From Streptomyces hygroscopicus (GTDB taxonomy: Bacteria > Actinomycetota > Actinomycetes > Streptomycetales > Streptomycetaceae), in NCBI RefSeq assembly GCF_026168105.1, contig NZ_LBMW01000002.1:186001-250000 (forward strand): a DNA stretch of 64,000 bases, given 5' to 3'. Position numbers and translations under genes: made by a program. Below are positions 57,230-64,000 of the stretch, piece after piece (positions within the stretch are counted from its first letter, which is position 1; each line of letters begins with the position of its first letter). The notes beneath the pieces were generated by a model, which searched no databases, had not been told where the DNA came from, and saw only the letters and a list, made by a program, of their open reading frames with translations.

Positions 57230-57682
57230 GTGCTGAACGATCTCGACGAACGCATCGTCCACGCCCTCGCCGAGGACGCCCGCCGCTCCTACGCGGACAT
57301 CGGGCAACTGGTCGGCCTGTCCGCGCCCGCCGTGAAGCGGCGCGTGGACCGACTGCGGGCGACCGGCGCCATCACCGGGTTCACCGTACGGGTGGATCCG
57401 GCGGCGCTCGGCTGGGAGACCGAGGGGTTCGTCGAGATCTACTGCCGGCGCAACACCTCGCCGGAGACCATCCAGCGGGGCCTGGAGCGCTACCAGGAGG
57501 TCGTGGCCGCCTCCACCGTCACCGGTGAGGCGGACGCGATCGCCCAGGTCTTCGCCTCCGACATGCGTCACTTCGAGCGCGTCCTCGAACGCATCGCCGG
57601 GGAGCCGTTCGTGGAGCGGACGAAGTCCGTGCTCGTACTGTCGCCGCTGCTGCGGCGGTTCTCGTCGGGTTCGCCGACGTAG
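57230..57682 (+). CDS. Lrp/AsnC-family transcriptional regulator
   Basis: A 150-residue regulator with an N-terminal winged HTH (RSYADIGQLVGLSAPAVKRR, VDRLRATGAITGF) and a C-terminal RAM/AsnC ligand domain (ALGWETEGFVEIYC, STVTGEADAIAQVFASDM). These proteins sense amino acids and form octamers that wrap DNA. Its place right after an amino-acid permease, and the box cluster upstream of that permease, suggest it controls the transporter. GTG start at 57230. Confidence 0.93.
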   Translation: MLNDLDERIVHALAEDARRSYADIGQLVGLSAPAVKRRVDRLRATGAITGFTVRVDPAALGWETEGFVEIYCRRNTSPETIQRGLERYQEVVAASTVTGEADAIAQVFASDMRHFERVLERIAGEPFVERTKSVLVLSPLLRRFSSGSPT

Positions 57683-57749
57683 ACGTGTGTCCGGGGGCGT
57701 TGTTTGCCTGCTCGGGCGGAGAGTTGACCCGAGGATGTGACACCTGTTT

Positions 57750-57786
57750 GACTGCGGAACGGTGGCTCAGCCACTGGTCCGCAGTC
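57750..57786. promoter_or_regulatory. Palindromic operator upstream of the FadR-type regulator gene
   Basis: Core CGGTGGCTCAGCCACTG (57760-57776) is centred on 57768. GACTGCGGA (57750-57758) and TCCGCAGTC (57778-57786) extend it to 37 bp with two mismatched pairs. It ends 22 bases before the gene start. The same 17-bp core occurs at 61824-61840. Confidence 0.75.
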
Positions 57787-57808
57787 AGCGCGCACCGGGA
57801 GTACCTCC

Positions 57809-58528
57809 GTGACCGTCGAGAGCATCCAGCACCAGTCGGTCGTGGACCTGCTGGAGGCCAGGCTGCGCGAGGACATTCTGCGCGGGAGGCACACCCCTGG
57901 CACGCTCCTGCCGCCCGAGCGTGAACTCGCGGCCGGATACGGCGTCACCCGTACCACCCTCAAGCACGCCCTTTCACGGCTCGAGCAGGCCGGGATGGTG
58001 AGCACCCGCCACGGCATCGGCACCCGGGTCCGGGACTTCCTGCGGGTCGGCGGGGCCGACCTGCTGCCGATGCTTGCCTCCCAGGACAGCGGCTGGCTGG
58101 TGGAGATCTTCGAGGTACGGCGGCACATCGGCTCGCTGATCGCTCGGCGTGCTGCAACCCGCCGTACGGCCCGGCAGTCGCGGCGGCTGGCCGAGCTGCT
58201 GGAGGCGGTGGCCGCGGCGCCCGACGCCGACGCCGCCCAACTGGCCGACGTCGAAGTCCATCGCGAGCTGGCCCGGGCCACCGGCAACCGGGTGTACCTG
58301 CTGCTCACCAATACGCTCTTCAACGCCTATATGCCGGTCCGCCGGGCGCTGTGCGCACCCTTCGAGGACCCGGCCAAGGCTGCCGCCCGGCTCGACCCGG
58401 TCGTCCGCGCAGTGATCGACCGTCGCCCACAGGACGCGGAACGCGCGGCGGAGAGGTATCTGCGCGAGACGGAGAAGCTCATGCTGGGCGCGCTGGACAA
58501 GGCGAATCAGGCACACGCGATCCGGTGA
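57809..58528 (+). CDS. GntR-family regulator, FadR subfamily (FCD domain)
   Basis: A 239-residue regulator. N-terminal winged HTH: VVDLLEARLREDILRGRHTP, PPERELAAGYGVTRTTLKHA, with GIGTRVRDF closing the wing. The C-terminal helical FCD domain (from about residue 90) has the usual metal-site Asp-x3-His in DVEVHRELARATGN, which in this family binds a metal next to a small carboxylate or acyl ligand. GTG start at 57809. The large palindrome 22 bases upstream suggests autoregulation, and its twin upstream of the GMC operon suggests that operon is the other target. Confidence 0.92.
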   Translation: MTVESIQHQSVVDLLEARLREDILRGRHTPGTLLPPERELAAGYGVTRTTLKHALSRLEQAGMVSTRHGIGTRVRDFLRVGGADLLPMLASQDSGWLVEIFEVRRHIGSLIARRAATRRTARQSRRLAELLEAVAAAPDADAAQLADVEVHRELARATGNRVYLLLTNTLFNAYMPVRRALCAPFEDPAKAAARLDPVVRAVIDRRPQDAERAAERYLRETEKLMLGALDKANQAHAIR

Positions 58529-58567
58529 GCGGCCGGCCGAAGCCAACCGTCAGACGGATCCGGCCGC
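58529..58567. terminator. Hairpin between the convergent GntR and GMC genes
   Basis: GCGGCCGG (58529-58536) pairs with CCGGCCGC (58560-58567); an inner CCGT/ACGG pair is possible. It spans the gap and the last GMC codons and could serve both strands. Confidence 0.45.
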
Positions 58568-60406
58568 AGCACAGGACACGGCCAACGCAACTGCCATGAT
58601 GGTGAGTTGTGGGTTCACCTCGGGGCAGCTCGGCAGGGCGGATCCGTCCGCGACGAGGACGCCCCGCACGCCTCGCAGCCATCCCCGGGGATCGGCGGGG
58701 GCCTTCTGGTCGTTCGTCCCCATGGCGATGGTTCCCGTCGGATGGAAGGCCGAAAGGTGCAACTGACGGGGAGTCACATTGCTGAGGGCGCGGTGCAGTT
58801 CGTCGGTGGAACGAACCGTCGGGGTGTGCGGCACGCCGGTGAGGACCTCCTCGGCCCCGGCCGCGAAGAGCACCGCACCCATCGCGGCGACGGCACGCAC
58901 CAGTGATGCCCCGTCCACGGGGTCGAGGTCGTAGCGCAGCACCGGACGCCGGGTGCCGAGAACCCTGCCGCCGGGCCGGTCGGCGATCATCGCTCCCAGG
59001 GTCGCGAGGCGCTCGCCCTCCTCGAGTCCGGCCCGCAGCTGCCGTCCGACGCCGGGCAGAACGAAGGAGCTCATGCCGGGCGGCGGTGCGGTCGCCTCGA
59101 TGAGGATGCCGTCATCGTGCAGTTCCTCGACCGCGGCGCTCTGCAATACCGCGGGGCCGTCGTGGACGGTGTCGGGAAAGCGGCCGGCGATGCTGGTGGC
59201 GGGGTGCACGGCGAGATTGCGGCCGATCCCCGGATGCCCGGCAAGCCCCGAACGCCGCAGCAGCAGGGGAGATTGCAGGGCGCCCGCCGCGACCACGACC
59301 ATCGGGCTGAGGATCTCGAATCGTGACCCGTCGGGCCGTGCCGCCGCGATGCCCGCGGCGCGCGGGCCGCCGGGGCGGTCGGGGTCGACCAGGACGAGGC
59401 GGGCGCGGGCGGAGGTGACGATCCGGGCACCCGCCGAGCACGCATCGGGCAGCACCGACAGCTGAACACTGTGTTTGGCCCCGGTCGGACATCCCACGAC
59501 ACACTGGCAGGAGCCTTTGCAGCCCGGTGCGTTGCGGCGCAACGGGGTGGCCCTCCAGCCCAGACTCCCGGCTCCGTGCAGGGCCAGCAGGCCGTTGCGA
59601 CCGAGCACATCGAGCGGCTGCGGCGCCACGCCGAGGGTGTGTTCGACGTTGTCGAGATGTGCGGCGAAGACCGCCGGATCGGCCAGGCCCACTCCGTGGA
59701 CGTCACGCCAGCGGGCGAGGACGCGGTGGGGGGTGCGGTAACAGGTGCCGGCGTTGACGACGGTGGTACCGCCGACGGCCCGGGCGGTCGGGAGGAGAAC
59801 AGGCGGTCTGCCGATCATCATGGTCGCCCCGCCGTCCCGGTAGAGCTCCGCGAAGCGGTCCAGCGGTAGGCGGCGGGCGAAGTCGGCAGTGGTGTGCCGG
59901 CGGCCCTCCTCGAGGACGACGACACGCAGTCCCGCACGGGCCAGGGTGCGCGCGGCGATCGCACCTCCGGCCCCGGACCCCACGACGACTGCGTCGGCCG
60001 TGGACCGGTCCGGCCACTGCGAGGAGGACACACAGTCCAGCGGAGGGTCGTCGGACGCCGGGGGAGCCGCGGCCGGACGAGGATCACGTTGCAGCATGCG
60101 TTCGGTCGCCCCGGCGAGCAGGACGGGAACCTTCAGCGCGTCGAGCACGGGGAGCAGCGCGGGCCGGGCGGCGAGGGAGGCGAGTACCTCGTCACGTTCG
60201 CCGGGGGTGAGGCGGTCGAGTCTCGCCCCGGTGCGCAGAGCCGCGTAGACGTCGACGGCGGCAGCCGCGCATCGGATCCCCGCGCGGGCGGGCCGCGGAA
60301 TCGTCGCGAGAAGGGATTCCAGTCGGTGCGGAACCGCCGTCGGCCAGTGTTCCGAGCCGTCGTCGGCGAGCAGTGCGGCGGTCAGGCCGCGCAGGCTGCG
60401 GCTCAT
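58550..60406 (-). CDS. GMC-family FAD-dependent oxidoreductase (alcohol oxidase-like)
   Basis: A 618-residue flavoprotein. A helical N-terminal extension of about 130 residues is followed by the FAD motif VVVGSGAGGAIAARTLARAG (GSGAGG at 143-148), then GGTTVVNAGTCYRTP, a cysteine-rich CKGSCQCVVGCPTGAKHSV that resembles the motif of long-chain alcohol oxidases, GHPGIGRNLAVHPAT, and the catalytic pair His555 (FHPTGTIAMG) and Asn598 (CPEVNPQLTIM). No signal peptide. It probably oxidises a hydroxyl of a lipid or sterol-like compound; the substrate is unknown. Its ATG overlaps the upstream gene (ATGA). The palindrome at 61815 controls the operon by inference. Confidence 0.88.
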   Translation of the reverse strand: MSRSLRGLTAALLADDGSEHWPTAVPHRLESLLATIPRPARAGIRCAAAAVDVYAALRTGARLDRLTPGERDEVLASLAARPALLPVLDALKVPVLLAGATERMLQRDPRPAAAPPASDDPPLDCVSSSQWPDRSTADAVVVGSGAGGAIAARTLARAGLRVVVLEEGRRHTTADFARRLPLDRFAELYRDGGATMMIGRPPVLLPTARAVGGTTVVNAGTCYRTPHRVLARWRDVHGVGLADPAVFAAHLDNVEHTLGVAPQPLDVLGRNGLLALHGAGSLGWRATPLRRNAPGCKGSCQCVVGCPTGAKHSVQLSVLPDACSAGARIVTSARARLVLVDPDRPGGPRAAGIAAARPDGSRFEILSPMVVVAAGALQSPLLLRRSGLAGHPGIGRNLAVHPATSIAGRFPDTVHDGPAVLQSAAVEELHDDGILIEATAPPPGMSSFVLPGVGRQLRAGLEEGERLATLGAMIADRPGGRVLGTRRPVLRYDLDPVDGASLVRAVAAMGAVLFAAGAEEVLTGVPHTPTVRSTDELHRALSNVTPRQLHLSAFHPTGTIAMGTNDQKAPADPRGWLRGVRGVLVADGSALPSCPEVNPQLTIMAVALAVSCAAAGSV

Positions 60407-61788
60407 CGCTCGCCCACCTCCGCGTGAGCGGTCCCCTCCAGCGTCCATCGCGCCTCGGGCCGCCAGCGGCCCCACCACCGTTCCAGGACGATGTGCGCAT
60501 CGGCGGATTCGCTGTTTCGGCACACCGGGCCGCTGCCGTCGGGATCGGCGTAGTCGAGCGTCAGGGTGCGTTCCTCGGGCTGGGCGACCGTGACGCGGAT
60601 ACGGCGCAGTCCGGCTCGGCCGGTGACCGACCACACCGGCAGCCCGATGCGCGCGCGGAATCGACCGGCTCCTGCCCAGCCGACTGCCGAGCGCAGTCCG
60701 AGGCGCGGCCAGGTGCGGTCACGGTGGCGCAGCCGCAGGAACACCAACGGCGGGAGCCTGTTCAGCCCGGGCCGTGTCGCGACCGCGGCGACGACCTCCA
60801 GCACGTCTCCGCCGCCGAGATCGGCATGGAGCCAAGCCCAACGCCGGGCGTTGCCGTGTCCGTAGATCCGTGCGGTGGCCCCGGGTGCCTTGTGCAGGGA
60901 GAGCCGGCCGCCGGGGTGGCTCACGGCACCGCTGAAATGCGATCCGGAGGACGGGAGCATGTGTGCCGCGGGCAGCACCGAGCGCTGCCAGGCCCAGCGC
61001 GGAAAGGTGTAGAGGGGTTGGCCCAGCGGGTCCTGTTCCAGGTCCCAGCGGAACTCCCCGGCCGTGCCGCGCAGCCTGTCGGGCCGTACCTCGGTCCCGG
61101 CGGCGGTGAAGCCCTGCGAGGGATCCGACCAGGGTTCGGGGCCGAAACGAGCGTGCTCCACGGGTCCGTCGGGCGGGAAGACCGCGACCCAGCCGTGAGC
61201 GTACGCCGGGGAACCGCCGGTGGGCGCCGTCAACTCGTGGTGCAGCCACACACCGGTGCCGGTGACGGGATCGGTGAGGGTGGTGTACCAGACCTCCGTC
61301 CGCCCCGGCGAGCCGTCCCAGCGCGCTGCGTAGGCGGACGGGCTCTCCTGGCGGGGAAAACGCCAGCTCCTCAGGAACGGCACCAGTCGGCTCGCGAGGG
61401 GGAACCGCAGCGTGCCGTGGCCGACCTGCTGGCCGTCCACGTAGACGCCGTACGGCAGCACTGTCATCGAGGTGAGCGGCCGGCGCAGGGAGACCGACTT
61501 CCAGCCCATGAGGAGGTGTCGCCGGCCGGCAGCCGTGAACCGGACGCGGTAGAGGATCCTGCGCCGGGCGATCGGGGAGATCTCCATCTCTCCGGTGGCG
61601 TCGGGGTCGTCGGCGAGACCCTGGATCCGGACTCGCCCGGAGACCCGCGCGTTGGTGGTGCGGTGTGGCGCGAGCACCTGCTCCGCACGGACGGTGAGGT
61701 CCAGGCGGACTCTCCGTGGTTCGGTCTTCCCGGGGAGCAGCAGGGTGCCGAGCATCGTCTCGGCGAAGGCCGTGCCGCGTGTGCTCAT
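60403..61788 (-). CDS. Protein of unknown function, first gene of the GMC operon
   Basis: A 461-residue protein, no signal peptide or membrane segment. The N-terminal 150 residues (FAETMLGTLLLPG, RVSGRVRIQGLADDPDATGE, LLMGWKSVSLRRPL) resemble, to my eye, the beta-rich domain found fused to cholesterol-oxidase-type GMC enzymes. The rest has beta-rich stretches (YTTLTDPVTGTGVWLHHELT, HGWVAVFPPDGPVEHARFG, ARIYGHGNARRWAWLHADLG) like lipocalin/AttH-type proteins. The split arrangement suggests that the partner domain of the oxidoreductase is encoded separately. No catalytic motif is clear. ATG at 61788. Confidence 0.7.
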   Translation of the reverse strand: MSTRGTAFAETMLGTLLLPGKTEPRRVRLDLTVRAEQVLAPHRTTNARVSGRVRIQGLADDPDATGEMEISPIARRRILYRVRFTAAGRRHLLMGWKSVSLRRPLTSMTVLPYGVYVDGQQVGHGTLRFPLASRLVPFLRSWRFPRQESPSAYAARWDGSPGRTEVWYTTLTDPVTGTGVWLHHELTAPTGGSPAYAHGWVAVFPPDGPVEHARFGPEPWSDPSQGFTAAGTEVRPDRLRGTAGEFRWDLEQDPLGQPLYTFPRWAWQRSVLPAAHMLPSSGSHFSGAVSHPGGRLSLHKAPGATARIYGHGNARRWAWLHADLGGGDVLEVVAAVATRPGLNRLPPLVFLRLRHRDRTWPRLGLRSAVGWAGAGRFRARIGLPVWSVTGRAGLRRIRVTVAQPEERTLTLDYADPDGSGPVCRNSESADAHIVLERWWGRWRPEARWTLEGTAHAEVGER

Positions 61789-61814
61789 CCGTCGGTCCTC
61801 TGTGGAGTCCGGTT

Positions 61815-61849
61815 CCAGTGGTTCGGTGGCTCAGCCACTGAACCACTGG
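61815..61849. promoter_or_regulatory. Palindromic operator upstream of the GMC operon
   Basis: The 17-bp core CGGTGGCTCAGCCACTG (61824-61840) is identical to that at 57760-57776. CCAGTGGTTC and GAACCACTGG (61815-61824, 61840-61849) extend it to 35 bp with one mismatched pair. It is 27 bases from the start of the minus-strand operon. The rest of 61789-62068 shows no other clear site. Confidence 0.75.
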
Positions 61850-62068
61850 GGCCGTTCGCTGTCAATGACGGGGAGATGCCCCGCAGTTGGGCAGGTGCTG
61901 GTTCTGACGTCCCTGGGGAGGGCGCGCCCGGTGCGGCAGCCGGGACCCCGTACAGGACTCCGCCCCCGCGGGCGCACGAGCCGCGACCGAGGCCGTCGGA
62001 CCGGTGGGAGAGGCAGGAGTGACCAGCGAGTAACATGACGGCCCCCGGTCGGAAGGAGCGGAGAAACC

Positions 62069-62875
62069 GTGGCCGTGTCTGTCGGTGACGCCGAGGCGTT
62101 CTTCGAGCAGGTGGCGGACGATCGATTCGTCCCCACCGCCTACACCCGGGGCCCCTGGGATCAGCACAGCCAGCACGGCGGCCCGCCCGCCGCCCTGCTC
62201 GGCCGGGCCGTCCAGCTGCGTCCGGGCGCCCGCGAAGACATGCGCCTGGCCCGGATCACCCTCGAGATCCTGCGGCCCGTGCCGCTGCGCCCGCTGACGG
62301 TTACCACGCGAATCCTGAGGGAAGGACGCAGTGTGGAGCTGGTCGAGGCGTCGCTGACCCCGGACGGCGGGCAGGAGGTGATGCGGGCGAGAGCCCTGCG
62401 TATCCGGACCGCTCCCGGCTCCGTGTCGCCGACGAAGGGCGCTCTCGCCGTCCCGGTCCCCGAGCGGTCCCGTCCCGAGCCGTTCTTCCCGGTGCCCTGG
62501 GACGCGGGCTACCACACGGCCATGGAGGCCCGGTTCGCGGCGGGCTCCTTCCTCGCACGGGGGCCGGCGACCTGCTGGCTGCGGATGAAGGTCCCCCTGG
62601 TCACGGGGGAGAAGATCATGCCGCTCGACCGCGTCCTGGTGGCGGCGGACTCCGGCAACGGGCTGAGCAATGTGCTGGACTTCGCGTCGCACGTGTTCAT
62701 CAACCCCGACCTGACCGTGCACCTGCACCGTCATCCGGCGGGTGAATGGGTCTGCGTCGACGCTCGGACCAGCATCGACGCCGACGGGCTGGGGATGGCG
62801 GAAGCCGCGCTCCACGACGCGCAGGGCCCGATCGGCCGCAGCGTGCAGAGCCTGTTCGTGAACGCCCGCGGCTGA
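62069..62875 (+). CDS. Acyl-CoA thioesterase-like protein (double hot-dog)
   Basis: A 268-residue protein with two consecutive hot-dog folds, the TesB-like arrangement. Landmarks: HGGPPAALLGRAVQL in the first half, ARITLEILRPVPLRPLTV, and in the second half VLVAADSGNGLSNVLDF and VHLHRHPAGEWVCVDART with DAQGPIGRSVQSLFVN at the end. It would hydrolyse an acyl-CoA of unknown chain. GTG start at 62069 after AAGGAG. It is divergent from the GMC operon and lacks its own copy of the shared operator. Confidence 0.83.
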   Translation: MAVSVGDAEAFFEQVADDRFVPTAYTRGPWDQHSQHGGPPAALLGRAVQLRPGAREDMRLARITLEILRPVPLRPLTVTTRILREGRSVELVEASLTPDGGQEVMRARALRIRTAPGSVSPTKGALAVPVPERSRPEPFFPVPWDAGYHTAMEARFAAGSFLARGPATCWLRMKVPLVTGEKIMPLDRVLVAADSGNGLSNVLDFASHVFINPDLTVHLHRHPAGEWVCVDARTSIDADGLGMAEAALHDAQGPIGRSVQSLFVNARG

Positions 62876-62897
62876 GCGGGTCGTTGGCCAGGAGACT

Positions 62898-62927
62898 GCG
62901 GGGCCGGCGCCTGAGGACCCGCCCCGC
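62898..62927. terminator. Weak hairpin between convergent genes
   Basis: GCGGGGC (62898-62904) and GCCCCGC (62921-62927) with a 16-base loop. Confidence 0.35.
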
Positions 62928-62933
62928 GCCCGG

Positions 62934-63674
62934 TCAGTCCGCCGTCTTGCGTGCCAGCGCGTTGTTCCCGATCGAGTTGTGGACGCTGAAGCTCACGGCA
63001 TCCGAGCGGTAGCGGTCGTCCGACCACTCCACCGGGCGCCCTTCGCGTGTGGTCGTCACGCGGCGGACGCGCAGCAGCGGGCTGGTGCGCCGGATGCCGA
63101 GCAGCTCGGCGTCCTGGGCGCCCGCCGCGACCGCGTCGATGACGTGCTCGCCGTACGCGAAGACCAGGCCCGTGTCGTCGAGGAGCCGCTGGGTGACGGA
63201 GGGGCAGTCGGGCTCGATGGACTCGACCGCCGGGGAGATCCAGTCCGCGTACACGGTCCGCTCGAGCAGCACGGGCTCGCCGTCCAGCCCGCGCACCCGC
63301 AGCACATGCAACACGGGTGTCCGCTCCCGCAGATGGAGGCGCAGGGCGTCCTCCTTCGTCGCCGGCCGGTACTCCTGCTCCACCACCCGACCGGTCGCCT
63401 CGCGCCCCATCGCGCGCGCCCACTGCGCGAAGCTGCGCAGCTCGGCGAAGCTCTGGCTGCGGCGGCTCGCGAGGACCACCCGGCGGGCGCCCTGCCGGGA
63501 GCCGATGAGCCCCTCGGCGGTCAGGGCCGCCACGGCCTGGCGGACCGTGCCGCGCGAGACACCGTACCGGGCCGCGAGGTCCGTCTCCGCCGGGAGCAGA
63601 CTGCCCACCGTGTACTCCTCGCGGTCGATCGCCCGCCGCAGTTCGTCCGCGATCTCCTCATGTCGCGCCGCCAT
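62934..63674 (-). CDS. GntR-family regulator, HutC subfamily (UTRA domain)
   Basis: A 246-residue regulator. Winged HTH at residues 5-70 (IADELRRAIDREEYTVGSLL, SRGTVRQAVAALTAEGLIG, SRQGARRVVLA), then a UTRA ligand domain (RPATKEDALRLHLRERTPVL, ERTVYADWISPAVES, GEHVIDAVAAGAQDAELL) ending in SDDRYRSDAVSFSVHNSI. UTRA proteins bind sugars, amino-acid derivatives or phosphonates. It is divergent from the lipoprotein gene and an 18-bp palindrome lies between, so it probably represses that transporter. ATG start at 63674. Confidence 0.92.
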   Translation of the reverse strand: MAARHEEIADELRRAIDREEYTVGSLLPAETDLAARYGVSRGTVRQAVAALTAEGLIGSRQGARRVVLASRRSQSFAELRSFAQWARAMGREATGRVVEQEYRPATKEDALRLHLRERTPVLHVLRVRGLDGEPVLLERTVYADWISPAVESIEPDCPSVTQRLLDDTGLVFAYGEHVIDAVAAGAQDAELLGIRRTSPLLRVRRVTTTREGRPVEWSDDRYRSDAVSFSVHNSIGNNALARKTAD

Positions 63675-63825
63675 GCTTCCCCTCTGAGTCGGCTTCTGTG
63701 CACAGCGTGACCAGCCTAATCGAAAGCCGAAGTGATCGGTGAGGCTCCCAATTGTGCAAAGAATCGCGGGCCAGGGTTTCGCAGGTGTTTACGAGTTGGA
63801 CACCATTGGCAGGCTGACTGAGGCC

Positions 63826-63843
63826 AACTTGTTCAGACAAGTT
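63826..63843. promoter_or_regulatory. GntR-type operator upstream of the lipoprotein gene
   Basis: AACTTGT-TCAG-ACAAGTT is a perfect inverted repeat, 43 bases before the lipoprotein start. Its form (TTGTnnnnACAA) suits a HutC-type GntR protein such as the one encoded on the other side. Confidence 0.55.
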
Positions 63844-63885
63844 CTCCTTCGCTCCCAACCCTCGCGCGCACTCCTGGAGAGACCC

Positions 63886-64000
63886 GTGACCGTGTCCCTG
63901 CCGAGAACAGCCGCCCTCGGCGGCGCCCTCGCCGTCGTCGCCGCACTCGCCCTCAGCGCCTGCGGTGCCGCCCCCGACAACGCCGCCACCACCGCCGACG
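63886..64000 (+). CDS. Lipoprotein, probable ABC transporter solute-binding protein (N-terminal fragment)
   Basis: The gene runs out of the window; 38 residues are visible. GTG at 63886, five bases after GGAGA, starts a lipoprotein signal peptide: positive N-terminus (SLPRTAALGG), hydrophobic ALAVVAALAL, and lipobox LSAC. The mature start (GAAPDNAATTAD) is Ala/Thr-rich. A transporter role is inferred from the divergent UTRA regulator and its operator; the fragment alone does not prove it. Confidence 0.65.
   Translation, partial: MTVSLPRTAALGGALAVVAALALSACGAAPDNAATTAD

Overview
The window reads as a stretch of the conserved core chromosome of a Streptomyces species. The DNA is very rich in G+C, GTG and TTG starts are common, neighbouring genes often overlap by the four bases ATGA or GTGA, and the markers are diagnostic: a BldD with its c-di-GMP motifs, the actinobacterial integration host factor, a large Rel with a proline-rich N-terminus, and a helicase-degenerate PriA. 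From memory the gene order agrees with the secDF-relA-alaS-aro-bldD-pyr-metK region of Streptomyces chromosomes. I see no insertion sequence, prophage, CRISPR array, rRNA or tRNA.

Layout. (1) 1-5.2 kb: end of secD, secF, apt and the stringent-response gene rel. (2) 5.2-9.5 kb: a DUF349 protein and a membrane-anchored cyclophilin on the minus strand, then a metallo-hydrolase and hisS on plus. (3) 9.6-13.2 kb, minus strand: a tightly overlapped operon of ABC ATPase, ABC permease, histidine kinase and LuxR-type response regulator. (4) 13.3-16.4 kb: a VKOR-like membrane protein, rarA, and rpsD behind a 346-base leader. (5) 16.6-27.5 kb: two small membrane-associated proteins, alaS, ruvX, mltG with an internal 33-bp tandem repeat, aroE, aroC-aroK-aroB, and a P-loop protein. 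(6) 27.6-30.6 kb: an M24-fold peptidase homologue with altered metal ligands, efp, nusB, and bldD facing them. (7) 30.7-40.8 kb: the pyrimidine operon pyrR-pyrB-pyrC-(membrane protein)-carA-carB-pyrD-pyrF; pyrE is absent. (8) 41-51.8 kb: ihf, gmk, rpoZ, coaBC, metK, priA-like, an HTH gene on minus, fmt, rsmB, rpe.

The last 12 kb is more accessory in character: a SorC-type regulator, a secreted barnase-like ribonuclease overlapped by a barstar-like inhibitor, a GuaB1-type IMPDH/GMP-reductase homologue, an amino-acid permease with an Lrp regulator and several Lrp-like sites upstream, a FadR-type GntR regulator, a two-gene minus-strand operon (GMC oxidoreductase plus a 461-residue protein of unknown role), an acyl-CoA thioesterase-like gene, and a second GntR regulator facing the start of a solute-binding lipoprotein.

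Most of the window is housekeeping: protein export, ppGpp, translation, shikimate, pyrimidines, SAM, CoA and formyl-Met-tRNA. The best candidate for something not well described is at 57.7-61.9 kb. A 17-bp palindromic core, identical at both places and embedded in larger but different inverted repeats, lies just upstream of the FadR-type regulator gene and just upstream of the GMC oxidoreductase operon. This suggests a self-contained regulon for oxidation of an unknown lipid or alcohol. Other points of interest are the RNase/barstar pair, leaderless-looking starts at several genes, a PyrR-type RNA site that could hide the pyrR ribosome binding site, and operator-like palindromes at three further regulators.
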